NCBI RefSeq assembly: GCF_000247815.1
Contig: NC_021672.1
Span: forward strand, 74,740,425 to 74,804,424
Origin: Ficedula albicollis
Lineage: Eukaryota > Chordata > Aves > Passeriformes > Muscicapidae
Direction: 5' to 3'
DNA: 64,000 bases
Shown: positions 13,818-27,301 of the stretch, in pieces
Layout: each line of letters opens with the position of its first letter
Numbering within the stretch: position 1 is the first letter of the stretch
The notes under the pieces: generated by a model
Told to the model about the DNA's origin: nothing
The model's database searches: none
Seen by the model: the letters and a program-made list of their open reading frames with translations, nothing else
Program-made: the position numbers and the translations under genes

Positions 13818-15572
13818 GCTGAGGGCAGAGCTGTGCACAGGCACTGACTGTGACACTGCTGAGGGCAGAGCTGTGCACAGGCACTGACTGTGACACTGCT
13901 GAGGGCAGAGCTGTGCACAGGCACTGACTGTGACACTGCTGAGGGCAGAGCTGTGCACAGGCACTGACTGTGACACTGCTGAGGGCAGAGCTGTGCACAG
14001 GCACTGACTGTGACACTGCTGAGGGCAGAGCTGTGCACAGGCACTGACTGTGACACTGCTGAGGGCAGAGCTGTGCACAGGCACTGACTGTGACACTGCT
14101 GAGGGCAGAGCTGTGCACAGGCACTGACTGTGACACTGCTGAGGGCAGAGCTGTGCACAGGCACTGACTGTGACACTGCTGAGGGCAGAGCTGTGCACAG
14201 GCACTGACTGTGACACTGCTGAGGGCAGAGCTGTGCACAGGCACTGACTGTGACACTGCTGAGGGCAGAGCTGTGCACAGGCACTGACTGTGACACTGCT
14301 GAGGGCAGAGCTGTGCACAGGCACTGACTGTGACACTGCTGAGGGCAGAGCTGTGCACAGGCACTGACTGTGACACTGCTGAGGGCAGAGCTGTGCACAG
14401 GCACTGACTGTGACACTGCTGAGGGCAGAGCTGTGCACAGGCACTGACTGTGACACTGCTGAGGGCAGAGCTGTGCACAGGCACTGACTGTGACACTGCT
14501 GAGGGCAGAGCTGTGCACAGGCACTGACTGTGACACTGCTGAGGGCAGAGCTGTGCACAGGCACTGACTGTGACACTGCTGAGGGCAGAGCTGTGCACAG
14601 GCACTGACTGTGACACTGCTGAGGGCAGAGCTGTGCACAGGCACTGACTGTGACACTGCTGAGGGCAGAGCTGTGCACAGGCACTGACTGTGACACTGCT
14701 GAGGGCAGAGCTGTGCACAGGCACTGACTGTGACACTGCTGAGGGCAGAGCTGTGCACAGGCACTGACTGTGACACTGCTGAGGGCAGAGCTGTGCACAG
14801 GCACTGACTGTGACACTGCTGAGGGCAGAGCTGTGCACAGGCACTGACTGTGACACTGCTGAGGGCAGAGCTGTGCACAGGCACTGACTGTGACACTGCT
14901 GAGGGCAGAGCTGTGCACAGGCACTGACTGTGACACTGCTGAGGGCAGAGCTGTGCACAGGCACTGACTGTGACACTGCTGAGGGCAGAGCTGTGCACAG
15001 GCACTGACTGTGACACTGCTGAGGGCAGAGCTGTGCACAGGCACTGACTGTGACACTGCTGAGGGCAGAGCTGTGCACAGGCACTGACTGTGACACTGCT
15101 GAGGGCAGAGCTGTGCACAGGCACTGACTGTGACACTGCTGAGGGCAGAGCTGTGCACAGGCACTGACTGTGACACTGCTGAGGGCAGAGCTGTGCACAG
15201 GCACTGACTGTGACACTGCTGAGGGCAGAGCTGTGCACAGGCACTGACTGTGACACTGCTGAGGGCAGAGCTGTGCACAGGCACTGACTGTGACACTGCT
15301 GAGGGCAGAGCTGTGCACAGGCACTGACTGTGACACTGCTGAGGGCAGAGCTGTGCACAGGCACTGACTGTGACACTGCTGAGGGCAGAGCTGTGCACAG
15401 GCACTGACTGTGACACTGCTGAGGGCAGAGCTGTGCACAGGCACTGACTGTGACACTGCTGAGGGCAGAGCTGTGCACAGGCACTGACTGTGACACTGCT
15501 GAGGGCAGAGCTGTGCACGGGCACTGACTGTGGCACTGCTGAGGGCAGAGCTGTGCACAGGCACTGACTGTG
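13818..15572. repeat. 40-bp minisatellite, about 44 units (array B)
   Basis: Same 40-bp unit and same right junction (GACTGTGGCTCCAGAGGC) as array A. Unit starts run from 13818 to 15538. The next-to-last unit carries two substitutions (GCACGGGCACT and GTGGCACT) not seen in array A. The left junction is new: the end of copy A (ACTGCGTGTTC) runs into TTTCTCTGCTGAGGGC. This places one duplication breakpoint inside the repeat array. Confidence 0.97.
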
Positions 15573-17197
15573 GCTCCAGAGGCAATGCCTGGCTCAGTCA
15601 CCTCAGCTCACTTCCAAGCACACGGTAAATAAATTCCATGAAATCACCGGATTTCGCTCAAAACACTGCGTACAAAGGAGTATTTCATATCCCAGATGAT
15701 TTTAATTCCCTCTATATTTATAAAAGGGACTGTTAATCAAAGTAGTTCTGAATGGGTTTTTGACCAGAACTGAAATTTATTTGGAATGTTTGCGCTGGGG
15801 AAAGCACTATTAAAACTTTATTCTGCTTGACACAAATTACTTATTTCAAGAAAATTTTATGAGCATATTACTGGATTTTTACAGGTTGGAATGTAGGAAA
15901 AGGTGGAGGAATGAGTAGCAATGTAAGGAGTTCAACAGAAGGGTTGAAATTGATAAAGCAAGCTGGTCTGTATCCTGAATTCAGCTGTTGCTCAAAGAAC
16001 GAGTGATTGGTAGTTCATGTGTGTAGGAACTTTGACGTTATTTTTTAATTCATTTTCTTTGAGATGCAAAAACCCAGCAGCTTCTTTTATTTGCCTGCTG
16101 GGAATTAGCAAGAGATGCATGAACTCCCATCAGAGATTCATTACTCATGGTCTTTCCACCTTGTATTTAAAAATTAAGAGATTGATTCACTAATTGGAAA
16201 AAGCACTTAGGCGATTTCAGAGTCTGCACCTTCTGAAAGACTGTCTTGGCAATTGAGTAACCTGCTAAGTGTGTCCAACTCTGTCATCACAAACTGGACC
16301 AGTGGCTACAACAAAAGAGGAAAAGGTCTGTGGAATGAACCCAATTGCTGACACATTTGCTGGCAAAGGGAGAGCAACTGTATTTTCAAAATACAGAAAG
16401 AGAAGATGCTTTTTCAAGAAGCGTTGGGAGATGGTCCTGCAGAGTCTGGAAGGTGCACATTTGAACAGGAGTGGGCATTGTGACTGCCAGGAAAATGGAT
16501 CAGTGCCATCAGCGCCTTCTCCTCAGGGTGGCAGGTTTCTAGAATTTGGATTTTATGACCAAGCTGTGGTGCTCTCAGGCTCCCAGCTGTGTGTTTGTTT
16601 CATCTCTTTGTGCAGTTGAAAGATGCTGGTACATGCATTGGTTTTTTTAGGCTAACTGCTAACTTTTCTTCTCGATTTTGTGACCTGGATGTTTTGTGGT
16701 GTGTATGGGTGCTTGGGAGCTCTTTGTTAAAAATGAGGGCTTTCTTAAAGGGTGACCACATTTGGCTTCTGTTTGCAGGGACTGTTGCTGTGTAGGGCAG
16801 TGATTTTGGATGGTTTTTACTATCAAGGAAAAATAATGGAGCTTGGCCAAGCAGACAGCTTGGCCAAAATTTTGTAGAAATAAAGAAAATCCATCTCTGC
16901 GTCTCAAACCTTGTTCTTGTAATGGCTGTATGTGCAATTTAAATCCTCCATCATGCAGCTGGGTCCTGTGCCATGGCTGTTGGGCAGTCCCAGATGGCAG
17001 AACCATCAATCCCTGTTTGTGTGGCCGCTCCAGGTGCCAGGACAGCCACAGGCCCTCGCTGCCCGCTGGGTTTTGGTGGCCGTTGGTGCTGCAGCTCTGT
17101 GTTTGACTGTGCTGTGTCTGCTGGCTGGAATAGCTGAGTGTGCGACACGTCAGGCAGAGCCCTGGCTGAGGCAGTGACTCTGTGCCCTGCCTTGGAG

Positions 17198-17402
17198 CCC
17201 TGTTCTTCTGTGGTGTTGTCCTGTGGTGTTCTGGATGTCCTGTGTTGTCCTGGATGTCCTGTGTTGTTCTGTGATGTCCTGTGTTGTCCTGTGTTGTTCT
17301 GGATGTCCTGTGTTGGCCTGTGTTGGCCTGTGTTGCCCTGTGTTGTTCTGTGTTGCCCTGTGTTGTTCTGGATGTCCTGTGCTGTCCTGTGTTGTCCTGT
17401 GT
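17198..17402. repeat. GT-rich compound minisatellite in copy B
   Basis: Short counterpart of the array at 11431-11932, built of the same CCTGTGTTGT and CTGGATGT modules but about 297 bp shorter. Confidence 0.92.
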
Positions 17403-18359
17403 GTGCAGGTCTGAGCTGTGAGAAAGGGCTGTGCTGATAAGGGTGGGAGGCACAGTGACATAATTGATGCTGTCACAAAGTGGTTGGGCTTTTTAAATGT
17501 GACTAGGGTTGTATTTCCAGCACATTGTATTCATTTCCCTTGTATTGTGGTCTGACAGGGCACCCTGAGCTCAAACCAATTTCTTAATCCTGAAAAGGCT
17601 CCGAGTCAAGTCTGGCTGTGGGAGTTCAGGGCTGCTCCACAGCTGGGAAAAGTTACTTTGCCCATTAAAACAGGAATTAACTGGCTTGAAGGGACTTATG
17701 GTCTTTTTATCTTAAGAAAACTCCTCAGTAATAAGAAGAGCTTAGATTGTGATGGTCTGCTAATGAAAATGAAGATGTCTGGTTTATGGTGTTCCCTTAG
17801 CTTTTCAGTATAATGAAATACTATCAGTGTTAGCACAAACAGCATGAGTATTTCTTTCATGAATGTCACAGAAAGAAGTTCAGAATTCCCTGCACATGTG
17901 AACACTTGGGAATCCTTTAGTGAGTTCTATTGATTAATTGCATGTTTTAAATTTGCAACAGCAAATTGCTTGAAGGGTCACGAGAGCAGGATTGGTTCTG
18001 CCTTTCCCGCCTGCAGCTTTTTGGAAGCAGTGTGTGTGCTGGCAGTCCAATCACCCTGTGACCTGCAGCTTGGTTTCTCCCCATAAAGTTCATTGTGTGC
18101 ACCTCCCTCATGTGATATCTTATTAGCAAATTCAGGCAACATGCAGAAGCTCACCAGGCTGGAAACACTTCTGATTTTCTGTGCACCTGTAAACATGGTG
18201 TGTAGGCACGGGATTTATACTTTGCAAGTATTAATATTTCATTGTGCTGGTGTGCATCCAGACACAGGGCCCTCTCACAATGGCGTGCTTTGGTATTTGT
18301 GTGTCTTTTCCTCATGCTTGAGTTTCACTGCGTGTCCCATAACGAGTGCAGCCTCCAGG

Positions 18360-18574
18360 GGAGGTGCAGGAGGTGTCAGGAGGAATTCCCTGCTGGGAGG
18401 GGCTTCAAGCATGGAAGTGGGCGCCCAGGAGGGGCTGCAGACACCACCCTGCAGGTGCTGGGCAAGGGACTGGATGTGGCACTCAGGGCCCTGGTCCAGC
18501 TCAGAGTGCACTCCTAGGATGGATTTGGTGCTGTTGGAGGTCCTGTCCGGCCCAAATGTTCTGTGATTCCGTGA
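18360..18574 (+). mobile_element. CR1 LINE 3'-end fragment (decayed), copy B
   Basis: Duplicate of the fragment at 13020-13234 with about six substitutions. It keeps the GGATGTGGCACTCAGGGCCC core and the CTGTGATTCCGTGATT terminus. It was carried here by the segmental duplication and is not an independent insertion. Confidence 0.7.
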
Positions 18575-19150
18575 TTAAGTGTTTGTGTAATTACAAAATT
18601 GGTGTTAATATTTGTGTAATTACAAGGCCATTAGTGTGCAGAACAGACTGAGGTTGGAAGCTGTGCATGAGCTGTTTTATCATGGCAGGTGGATTTGTCT
18701 GGAGAGACTCATCAATGGATGAGCATCTGCTTGGGCATCCCCATCCCCTGTTATGCCCAGGGAAATTTCCTTTGACTCTGAAGGAAGCACTGACTGGCAA
18801 TCACATTTATCCATTTTTGTCGCTTCCTCAATAAAAGCTTTTAGATCTTTACCTTAAAATGTTCAGCAGCATGGATTTTGAAGCAGGTTGGCGGTTTGTT
18901 GGTTTGTTTATTTTTAAAGGTGGCAGATTTTCATTCTGTAACCATATGATACCGGTATGAACATGTCCTTGGATTTTATTTTTTTAAAATCTTACTGGCC
19001 ACCTATGTGCAAATGCAGACTTGGTTCTTGAGATTTGTGAACATTTTGGTATCTGAACTCTGTTTTCAGCTAAAGGAAAAATAGGATCTTTGGAATATTT
19101 GAGAATTGAGGTGCATACATAGGTTTACAAACACAAGTACTGCGTGTTCA

Positions 19151-19635
19151 TTTCTGATCTTCCAGCTGTCATTTTGATCCAGGTGTTCAGGTGAACGCTG
19201 TAGATGTCTCTTTCTAGTCCCAACGTTGTAATGTGAGGTTTTCACTCTCTGCAGCTCTTACCCCTGCAGGACCTTTCTTGGGACAGGTAGGAGTGCTGTT
19301 GAAATAGAAGTTGTGTTTCTGGGGGCTGACAGGTGCCTTGGTTGCAGCTGGTTATGATGAGTTCTGCAGTTCAGCAGGACTTGTGCTCTCTGGTGCTTTC
19401 CCAGGCAGGTTTAATGCACATTTTGGGGATGGAGATGTGGGTTTCTGAGGGCCGGTGTTGCTGTGATACCCTGGTGGTCTCTGCAGCTGGGAGCTGCTGT
19501 TGGCTGCTGTTCCCCTGGAGGAGGTGGCAGGGGAGTGTTTGTGCCCCCAGCCTGGCCCTGGGGCTGTAGGAGCCAAGGTCACTCCTGGGAGCCACTGCAA
19601 AGGAACTTTGGCTTGGGTGTTGTTGTTCCAGCTGG
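19151..19635. other. Unique sequence between the duplication and a minisatellite
   Basis: GC-moderate DNA. I see no transposon or exon in it. Confidence 0.5.
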
Positions 19636-21130
<1,495 letters not shown>

Positions 21131-21209
21131 CTGCTGTGTGCATTGCTGCTGTGCTTGAGGCACACAGTGACAGCTCACAGCTGGACAGAACACATGTCCT
21201 GGCAAATCT
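21131..21209. repeat. 77-bp minisatellite, right part
   Basis: One unit resumes after the G tract (CTGTGTGCATTGCTGCTG through CACATGTCCTGG). It has a GGACAG variant where the left unit has GGGAG. Confidence 0.88.
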
Positions 21210-21343
21210 GGAAGCACAGCTGGGTAGTTACAGGGACTTGCCCGAGTCTGTGAGCCAGGGGGGAAGAAGATGCACACTAGTGCTAGAGGAAAGCTTTGAA
21301 GGAGCCCAGATTGTGCATCAAGCACTGGTGGCTGTGATACTGG
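21210..21343. other. Unique sequence, nothing recognised
   Basis: Short unique stretch between the minisatellite and a possible LTR remnant. Confidence 0.4.
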
Positions 21344-21500
21344 TGAGCTCTCAGTGCTGGTTTGGGCTGGCACTGGGGTTGATTTTCTCCTGGGTGTGAT
21401 TTGTGGTTGGGTTTGTGCTGCAGCAGTGCTGATAGCACGGGGTGCTTCAGCTCCTGCCCTGTTTGGAGCACACTGTGCTGGCTCTGTGTTAGCCCCTTCA
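21344..21500 (+). mobile_element. Possible decayed LTR remnant (ERVL-like, uncertain)
   Basis: The order of motifs (TGCTGGTTTGGGCTGGCA, a TTGATTTTCTCCTGGG segment, a GGGTTTGTGCTG segment, then GTGCTGATAGCACGGGG) resembles the 5' part of a common avian ERVL-type LTR as I remember it. It is heavily diverged, with no internal region and no visible target-site duplication. It could instead be chance GT-rich DNA. Confidence 0.3.
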
Positions 21501-22616
21501 GGAGTTTGCAGATCTTTCTGCTCAGCAAATGTCCTGGCTGGCTGCTTTCAGTGCCTCGGCCAAACTGCTGTTTTCAGAACAGTTCCCCACACACACACAG
21601 TAGCTGACCAAATGTGAATTGCTCTGTTAGGCATAAATAGGATTTATAAAGTGGAAAGTTGTAGGTAAGTGTCTGTTTTCACCCTTCTTCTTTTGCTCTC
21701 TGACCTGTAAATCCTGACTTGTCGTGCACTCAACAGCAAGATGCCTCTGAGGAGTTGAAATTGTAGTGGTAAATGAAATACAATATCAAAGAAACCATGC
21801 AATTTTCCAGCTAGGTTCCTGCTGATGCACTCTGCTTCATTTTCCACTGTATGATATTTGACTACAAGGCAGTACCTATGTGTGGTACAGGGTGGAAGGT
21901 TGCATTGGGTGCCCTAATTCTCCCTGGTTTGCAGCAGTCTGGTCTCTGTTACTAACAGAGGGGTGGCTGTGCTCAGGCAGCTGCTGGGCCCACCCCAAAA
22001 GGGGTTCCCCATGCAGACCTGCTCTGGTTGTGACATATCAGCAGCTCTGCTTTGTTGTTTCTGGGCTCCCTGCACGTCCGTTAATCTGCCCAGGATTCCC
22101 CGTGCCTGGTAATTTGTACCAAGGAATTTCTGGGAAGGAGTTGTTGGATATCTTTGTGACTCGCGGTTGCAGTGCTGGAGGTGCCAGCTCTGTGGCAGGC
22201 CGTGGTTGTGATAAAAAAGAATTTAAAGATTTCACATGTTTGATTAAAAACAAGTTGACAGATGCAGGGATTGGCTCGTTTCTCCCTTGCAAACTTGCAA
22301 ATGCATGAAATAAGCAACTCAGTGGGAGTAGATCTGTTTAACACACGAGTGTGGCCAGCTGATCAAAGGAAGGGCTTTGATATTTACTGGGACAGGAGTG
22401 CAGACATACTGACTCACAAAAATCCTGTGGAGCTGATTATTTTGGGTGTTGCTAAGCATTAAGTTTTAGAGAATGCATGTGTGACTAACATTCGATTTGG
22501 GGAAGATTTGCTAAGTCAACCAGGAAGAAATAAGGCAAATTTATAATCTCAGATGTCTTCAAACAAGGCTTCAGGTGATGACAAGAACAGGAAGGATGTT
22601 ATTGTGAGGAGAATGA
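21501..22616. other. Unique non-coding sequence, no gene seen
   Basis: AT-moderate DNA with a short CA run near 21590. A 142-codon plus frame at 21880-22308 has no protein signature and opposing frames overlap it, so it is not called. Confidence 0.45.
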
Positions 22617-22692
22617 GTGACTGTCCTTTTGGATGCAGTTTCCATAAAGGCTGTAAGAATGGGTGACTGTCCTTTTGGATGCAGTTTCCATG
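22617..22692. repeat. Two-copy tandem duplication, 46-bp period
   Basis: TGACTGTCCTTTTGGATGCA occurs at 22618 and 22664. The copies match through TTTCCAT and then differ slightly (AAAGGCTG versus GGAAGCTG). Confidence 0.9.
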
Positions 22693-24262
22693 GAAGCTGC
22701 TGTGCTGGGAAAGGAGATGCATCCTGTCAGCTTGGAGAGCTTTGTCTTCACTCCTGCCTCTGCAAGCAGCAGTGCACAGTGGCTGGCTCCCAGGTCAGCT
22801 GTGCTTTTGCTTTTGCTTTTGGCTTTTTTTTCCTGCTTGGAGCGGCAGCTTCAGGCAGCCAGGAGTGCTGTGGGACTGAGAGGAGAAGCACTCCCATCTC
22901 CCACACTTGTCTGGGTCCCTGGCCAGGGCTGTGGTGAGAGGTGGTGCTGCTGCGCCCAGTCCTGCCCAGCTGTGCTCTGCTGGCTGCGTTCCAGCTTCTG
23001 AGGAAATACTGTTCTTTCCATCCCTTCCCTGGGGGCAGGAGTCCTTGGTGGGGCATTGGATTGCTGCAGGTCATTGTGATGGGGTGCCAGGGGTGCCGTG
23101 TGCTCTGTTCTGCAGCTCACCTGACACATTTGCTTGGTCAGGAAACCATTCCCCCTTTCCCCCCGCCACTTCCACCAGCATAATTCTGTCAACTCTGCTT
23201 TTCTAACACTCGTATGGAACTTACAGCCTTGTTAGTATGGAGTAACAAACAATCTGGACTTCTGTCAACTGTAACTTAGCTTTTTTTTTTTTTTTTAAGC
23301 AGTTTCATTTTTTTTGTTTTTCATTTAGAAACTGGTTTGATTTCAAACCTCATTACTGCAGGCCTTAGAAATATCTGGTGGGTTATAAGAGGAGAAAACT
23401 TTTACCCAGCTGGTTTCTAGTTAATAAAGGAATCTGTGATTTGGATGATGTTCTAAGTAATTTCATAACTAGCGCAGAGCTCCGGTGCTTTTCTGTTGGA
23501 GTTGGAAATATGACTTGTGTAGTCCAACTCTGCCAGAAAAATGACAAAACTCTTTTCTGCTCTTTTCATCCTTCTTTCACCCATCCCTAGAAGGTTTTGA
23601 AACCTGATAAGTGTTCAGGCCCTCTTTGCAGCAGTGAACAATTCAAATAATGGAGCCGTGTGTATCTGTGTGGGGTTTTTCGCCCTTCTCAGTTCCCTTT
23701 GATCTCACTGTGGCTTTTGGCAGGAGAAGGATCAGTGCTGTGTGCCCTGGGACCCCATGCCAAGGGGACAGGGGAAGGACATCCCAGCACAGCTCTTTGT
23801 TACCCCTTGGAGATGGATTTATTTCATCTGCTTTTCTGCTGCTCTCTGTAGAAATCTCCATTTGCAGAGGGTGGGTTTGGGTGAGCTCCAGGACCCTGCT
23901 GTCCCTGTGATGGGAATCTTAGCTGGAATTTCCAGGTTTCCTGTACTCCTGTTCTTGGGAAACTCTTCAGGTCTCCAAACAGAAGTCTTCTCTCCCTACA
24001 GACATTTTCTCTTCTTTCTGCTGCCCCACTGTTCATCCATTCAGCTGCTCCAGAGGATTCCCTTATTCCCCTTGTTTTGGGATCCCCGTGCTGCACAGAC
24101 TGCTCCTGTGGAGTCACCCTGCAGGGAAGGTGATGTCTCACCTTTGGTCTGTTTAATCAGCAAGGGCTGATTGAGGCATCGAGCTCTAGTTACTTTGGTA
24201 TTTGTGCATCTGCTTCTGAAGTGCAAGTCTGTGTGTACATTCTTTTTTTTTTTTTTTTTTTC
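22693..24262. other. Unique sequence with T runs, no gene seen
   Basis: Poly-T runs occur near 23280-23296 and 24243-24261. Either could be the reversed poly-A of a retroelement, but I recognise no element body. Frames up to 142 codons (23742-24170) lack protein features. Confidence 0.45.
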
Positions 24263-24690
24263 AGTTTTTCTGGAAATAAATTATAATTGAGTTTCCAAGT
24301 AGAAACATCTACATTTTAGTAATTTTTCCCCTCATCTCTATGCCAAGTGTATCTTGGCTCTACCCAGCGACCCGATTAAAAATACTGAAACGCACTTAGC
24401 AGTGTGCAGTGGCCACATTTATAGCATCTGACTTGAATGTTTGTTTCATAGTCTGGGTTGTAACAATCTGATTCTCAGGCTGCCATTGACGTCAATTTAA
24501 TAGGAAAATTCAAACAGAACCTCTATTAGATTTGCACTATTAAGTTAACAATAAGAACTTTCTACAGATGCCTCACGTAGACGAGGCTGCTAACAGAAAT
24601 ATTGCATTAATAAAAATCAGACTTCCAGAAATTACAAAAAAACAACTAAACAATAAACAAACAATTTTGTTTTCCATTTTCTAGCTCACA
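24263..24690. other. AT-rich repeat-free block, possible conserved non-coding element
   Basis: About 430 bp of AT-rich sequence with many TAAT-like cores and a perfect palindromic TGACGTCA at 24487-24494. It contains no tandem repeats, in contrast to its surroundings. Such blocks are often conserved enhancers in amniotes, but conservation cannot be judged from one sequence. Confidence 0.25.
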
Positions 24691-24970
24691 AAAACATTTG
24701 CTTTTTAATTGCACTAGTGGTTTAGATGTTAACTGTGGAGAAGACAGCTCTTGGCCGTTTGTGGTCGTGTTGCAAATCTCTTGGCTTTTTCAGAGCTGGA
24801 GAGCCCTTCCGAAGTGTTTGTTTTACCAGTTCCATTGCTCTCAGCCTCAGTTTCCCCCTTGGAAAAGCTGCTTGTGGCAGCTTTAGCAGCTCTTTTTAAC
24901 CTGCCCCGCCCAGCTGCTCACAAGGTACTGAAACAACCAGAAAAACTCTGGAGGAAGCAGCTTGGGTCAA

Positions 24971-25556
24971 GACATCATCTGTCAGGATTTGCATCGTCTG
25001 TCAGGATTTGCATCATCTGTCAGGATTTGCATCATCTGTCAGGATTTGCATCATCTGTCAGGATTTGCATCATCTGTCAGGATTTGCATCATCTGTCAGG
25101 ATTTGCATCATCTGTCAGGATTTGCATCATCTGTCAGGATTTGCATCATCTGTCAGGATTTGCATCATCTGTCAGGATTTGCATCATCTGTCAGGATTTG
25201 CATCATCTGTCAGGATTTGCATCATCTGTCAGGATTTGCATCATCTGTCAGGATTTGCATCATCTGTCAGGATTTGCATCATCTGTCAGGATTTGCATCA
25301 TCTGTCAGGATTTGCATCATCTGTCAGGATTTGCATCATCTGTCAGGATTTGCATCGTCTGTCAGGATTTGCATCATCTGTCAGGATTTGCACCATCTGT
25401 CAGGGTTACATCATCTGGTAGGGTTTGCATCATCTGTCAGGGTTACATCATCTGTCAGGGTTACATCATCTGTCAGGATTTGCATCATCTGTCGGGATTT
25501 ACATCATCTGTCAGGGTTTACATCATCCGCCGGGGTTTGCAGCATCTGTCGGGACA
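24971..25556. repeat. 19-bp minisatellite, about 31 units
   Basis: The unit is CATCATCTGTCAGGATTTG (19 bp). Interior units are identical. The right end degrades (GTCAGGGTTACATC, GTCGGGATTTACATC, CATCCGCCGGGG), the usual pattern of edge decay in tandem arrays. Units are contiguous with no spacers. Confidence 0.96.
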
Positions 25557-25787
25557 GAATACAACCTGACACCCCCTAGTTAGGGTGGGGGTAGCAGTCC
25601 AGATGAAGGGGTCTTGTTGAAGCAGTGATCCTGTAGAAAGGTCTGGTAGCTCTTATCCTCTGGAAACCAGTGGGTAAGGGCTGCTTTGGTGTTCAAAATG
25701 TCAGTTTTTCTCTGGGTAGGGCCCCTAGCTTGGCCGTAGTTCCCAGCAGTTGCTGCCCTGAGGTCAGAGCGGTGCGTGGCAGCAGGT
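25557..25787. other. Unique sequence, nothing recognised
   Basis: Short unique stretch; no exon or element is visible. Confidence 0.4.
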
Positions 25788-25880
25788 GATGGAGTGAGGG
25801 GAGAAGGCTGCTCTCCTGCAGGTGGGTGTTTCTGGATGGAGTGAGGGGAGAAGGCTGTTCTCCTGCAGGTGGGTGTTTCT
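25788..25880. repeat. Two-copy tandem duplication, 47-bp period
   Basis: GATGGAGTGAGGGGAGAAGG occurs at 25788 and 25835. The copies differ at one base (CTGCTCTCC versus CTGTTCTCC). Confidence 0.92.
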
Positions 25881-26800
25881 GCAGGAGCAGGCGGGTGCCT
25901 GGTGCGTCGGGAGATGCAGGCAGGGACCTGCCGTGGAGGAAGGAGGCAGGGCGCGCTGCTGGGGAAGCCTGTGGGGCTGTGGGGCGTGCAGCTGCACTGG
26001 GGCTTTCGCCCTGTTCCTGGAGCAGGAGCACGCCTGCAGTCATTCCCAGAGGGTCTCTGGGTGTGCTGGTGTCAGCAGCCTGGGGAATTGGCTTCGCTGC
26101 AGTTTACATCTGCTGACTCATCTGTTTAAAGAAGTTGATGCTCAGTTTTCAGAGGGTAATAATTTCTCTCCCCTGGCGCAGCAGCTGGGGAGAAAGAGGA
26201 GGTGCTGGGGTCCAGCAGGGTTTCCCTGCTCTCTTTTAACCACTGCGGATGTGAATGGCTGCAATACACAGAAAGCCTCAGTTTCGTGGTTCTTCTTGGA
26301 CCTCGTCCAGCTTCTGCTGTCAAAGTACAATTCAGCAGAAGCCTTTTAGAATATTTACCTGTTTTTAGTATCTGAGAATTGGCCTGTGGTGTCCTGGATC
26401 TTGAGAATCGTAGCAGTGGTGCCTTGGCAGTAATATCTCTAATATCTCTTGATATCTCAGTTTGGGCTTTTTCCCACTGCTTTTTTAATTTTCATTGGGT
26501 TACAAGTTAAAGCCCCCTCTGCCTTCCTGCCCTTAAAATCGAGTTTTGCTGCTCTTCTCTCCCTCCTCTCAACACCCCTGTGGGAGCAGGAAGGAATGGT
26601 GTCTCTGGCAAAGAAACAGGTAGGGTTTGGTTGGTGAGTGGAACTGATTTAATTGAATCTGCTTTTCAGCCTCATAATGCAGTCATTGAGGAAGGCAGAG
26701 GAGTAGGAATGTGGCTTCTGAGGCTTTTTTTCTCTCCTTTCTCTTTCCTTTCTCCATCCCTGCAGTCAGTGAGAATAAAACGGCTTTCTAAACTCAATAC
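25881..26800. other. Unique sequence, no gene seen
   Basis: GC-rich to about 26100, then more AT-rich. No exon is supported. The overlapping frames of up to 175 codons at 25822-26349 begin inside a tandem duplication and have no domain I recognise. Confidence 0.45.
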
Positions 26801-26890
26801 CCTTCTTTTTGATGGTTTAAAAAATAGGCATGTTAAAATTGAAATTCTTCTTTCTGACGGTTTAAAAAATAGGCATGTTAAAATTGAAAT
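26801..26890. repeat. Two-copy tandem duplication, 45-bp period
   Basis: GATGGTTTAAAAAATAGGCA at 26811 recurs as GACGGTTTAAAAAATAGGCA at 26856, followed in both by TGTTAAAATTGAAAT. Confidence 0.92.
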
Positions 26891-27188
26891 GCAATTTTTA
26901 TGAGCTCATCTTCACATTCCTGAGAATTCTAGAGCAGCTTTGATGAGTGTATAGCATTTGCTCTGGACACGTGCCCATGTGAGAGTGAGGATCCCAGATC
27001 TGTCTAACACCACCTGAAACCTCACAAACACGGAGCAACACAAACCTACTGCCACAGAAGGCAGTTTTCCATCCTGATTAGCTCTTGAATTATTAGTTTG
27101 GCTCTGCCAACTCACTTGGTTCTGTTATCTGGACAATTGATGTCAATACTAGCATTGCTCAGAAAAACTGGACTTGGAATTTTGTTGA

Positions 27189-27215
27189 AATGTTTTTTGT
27201 TGTTGTTGTTGTTTT
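27189..27215. repeat. Short TTG microsatellite
   Basis: GTTGTTGTTGTTG run flanked by T runs. Confidence 0.85.
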
Positions 27216-27252
27216 TGGAGCCAAAGTATTTTGCAAGACTGATCAGTTTAGC

Positions 27253-27259
27253 TTTTTTT

Positions 27260-27300
<41 letters not shown>
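27253..27300 (+). repeat. T17 run joined directly to a G31 run
   Basis: T at 27253-27269 passes without transition to G at 27270-27300, then AATAAAAAGAG. This is the only G tract over 30 bp that is not in a recognisable tandem repeat. It may be the tail of a reverse-oriented retroelement followed by a sequencing artefact, or a real short G run. Confidence 0.9.

Positions 27301-27301
<1 letters not shown>

Larger units (their letters stand above)
15573..19150. repeat. Tandem segmental duplication, copy B (about 3.6 kb)
   Basis: Near-identical repeat of 9806-13810, ending at the shared string AAGTACTGCGTGTTC. From 19151 the sequence (ATTTCTGATC) is unique. About 20 single-base differences are visible against copy A, concentrated near 11130/16890 and 13080/18420. 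The copy is either a recent tandem duplication or two haplotypes assembled end to end. It contains no supported exon. Confidence 0.95.

Noticed and set aside
13726..15601. Minus-strand frames of about 580-620 codons
   Set aside because: Same 40-bp minisatellite in the second duplication copy.
24971..25556. CRISPR-like array of short repeats
   Set aside because: The 19-bp units are contiguous with no unique spacers, and the genome is avian.
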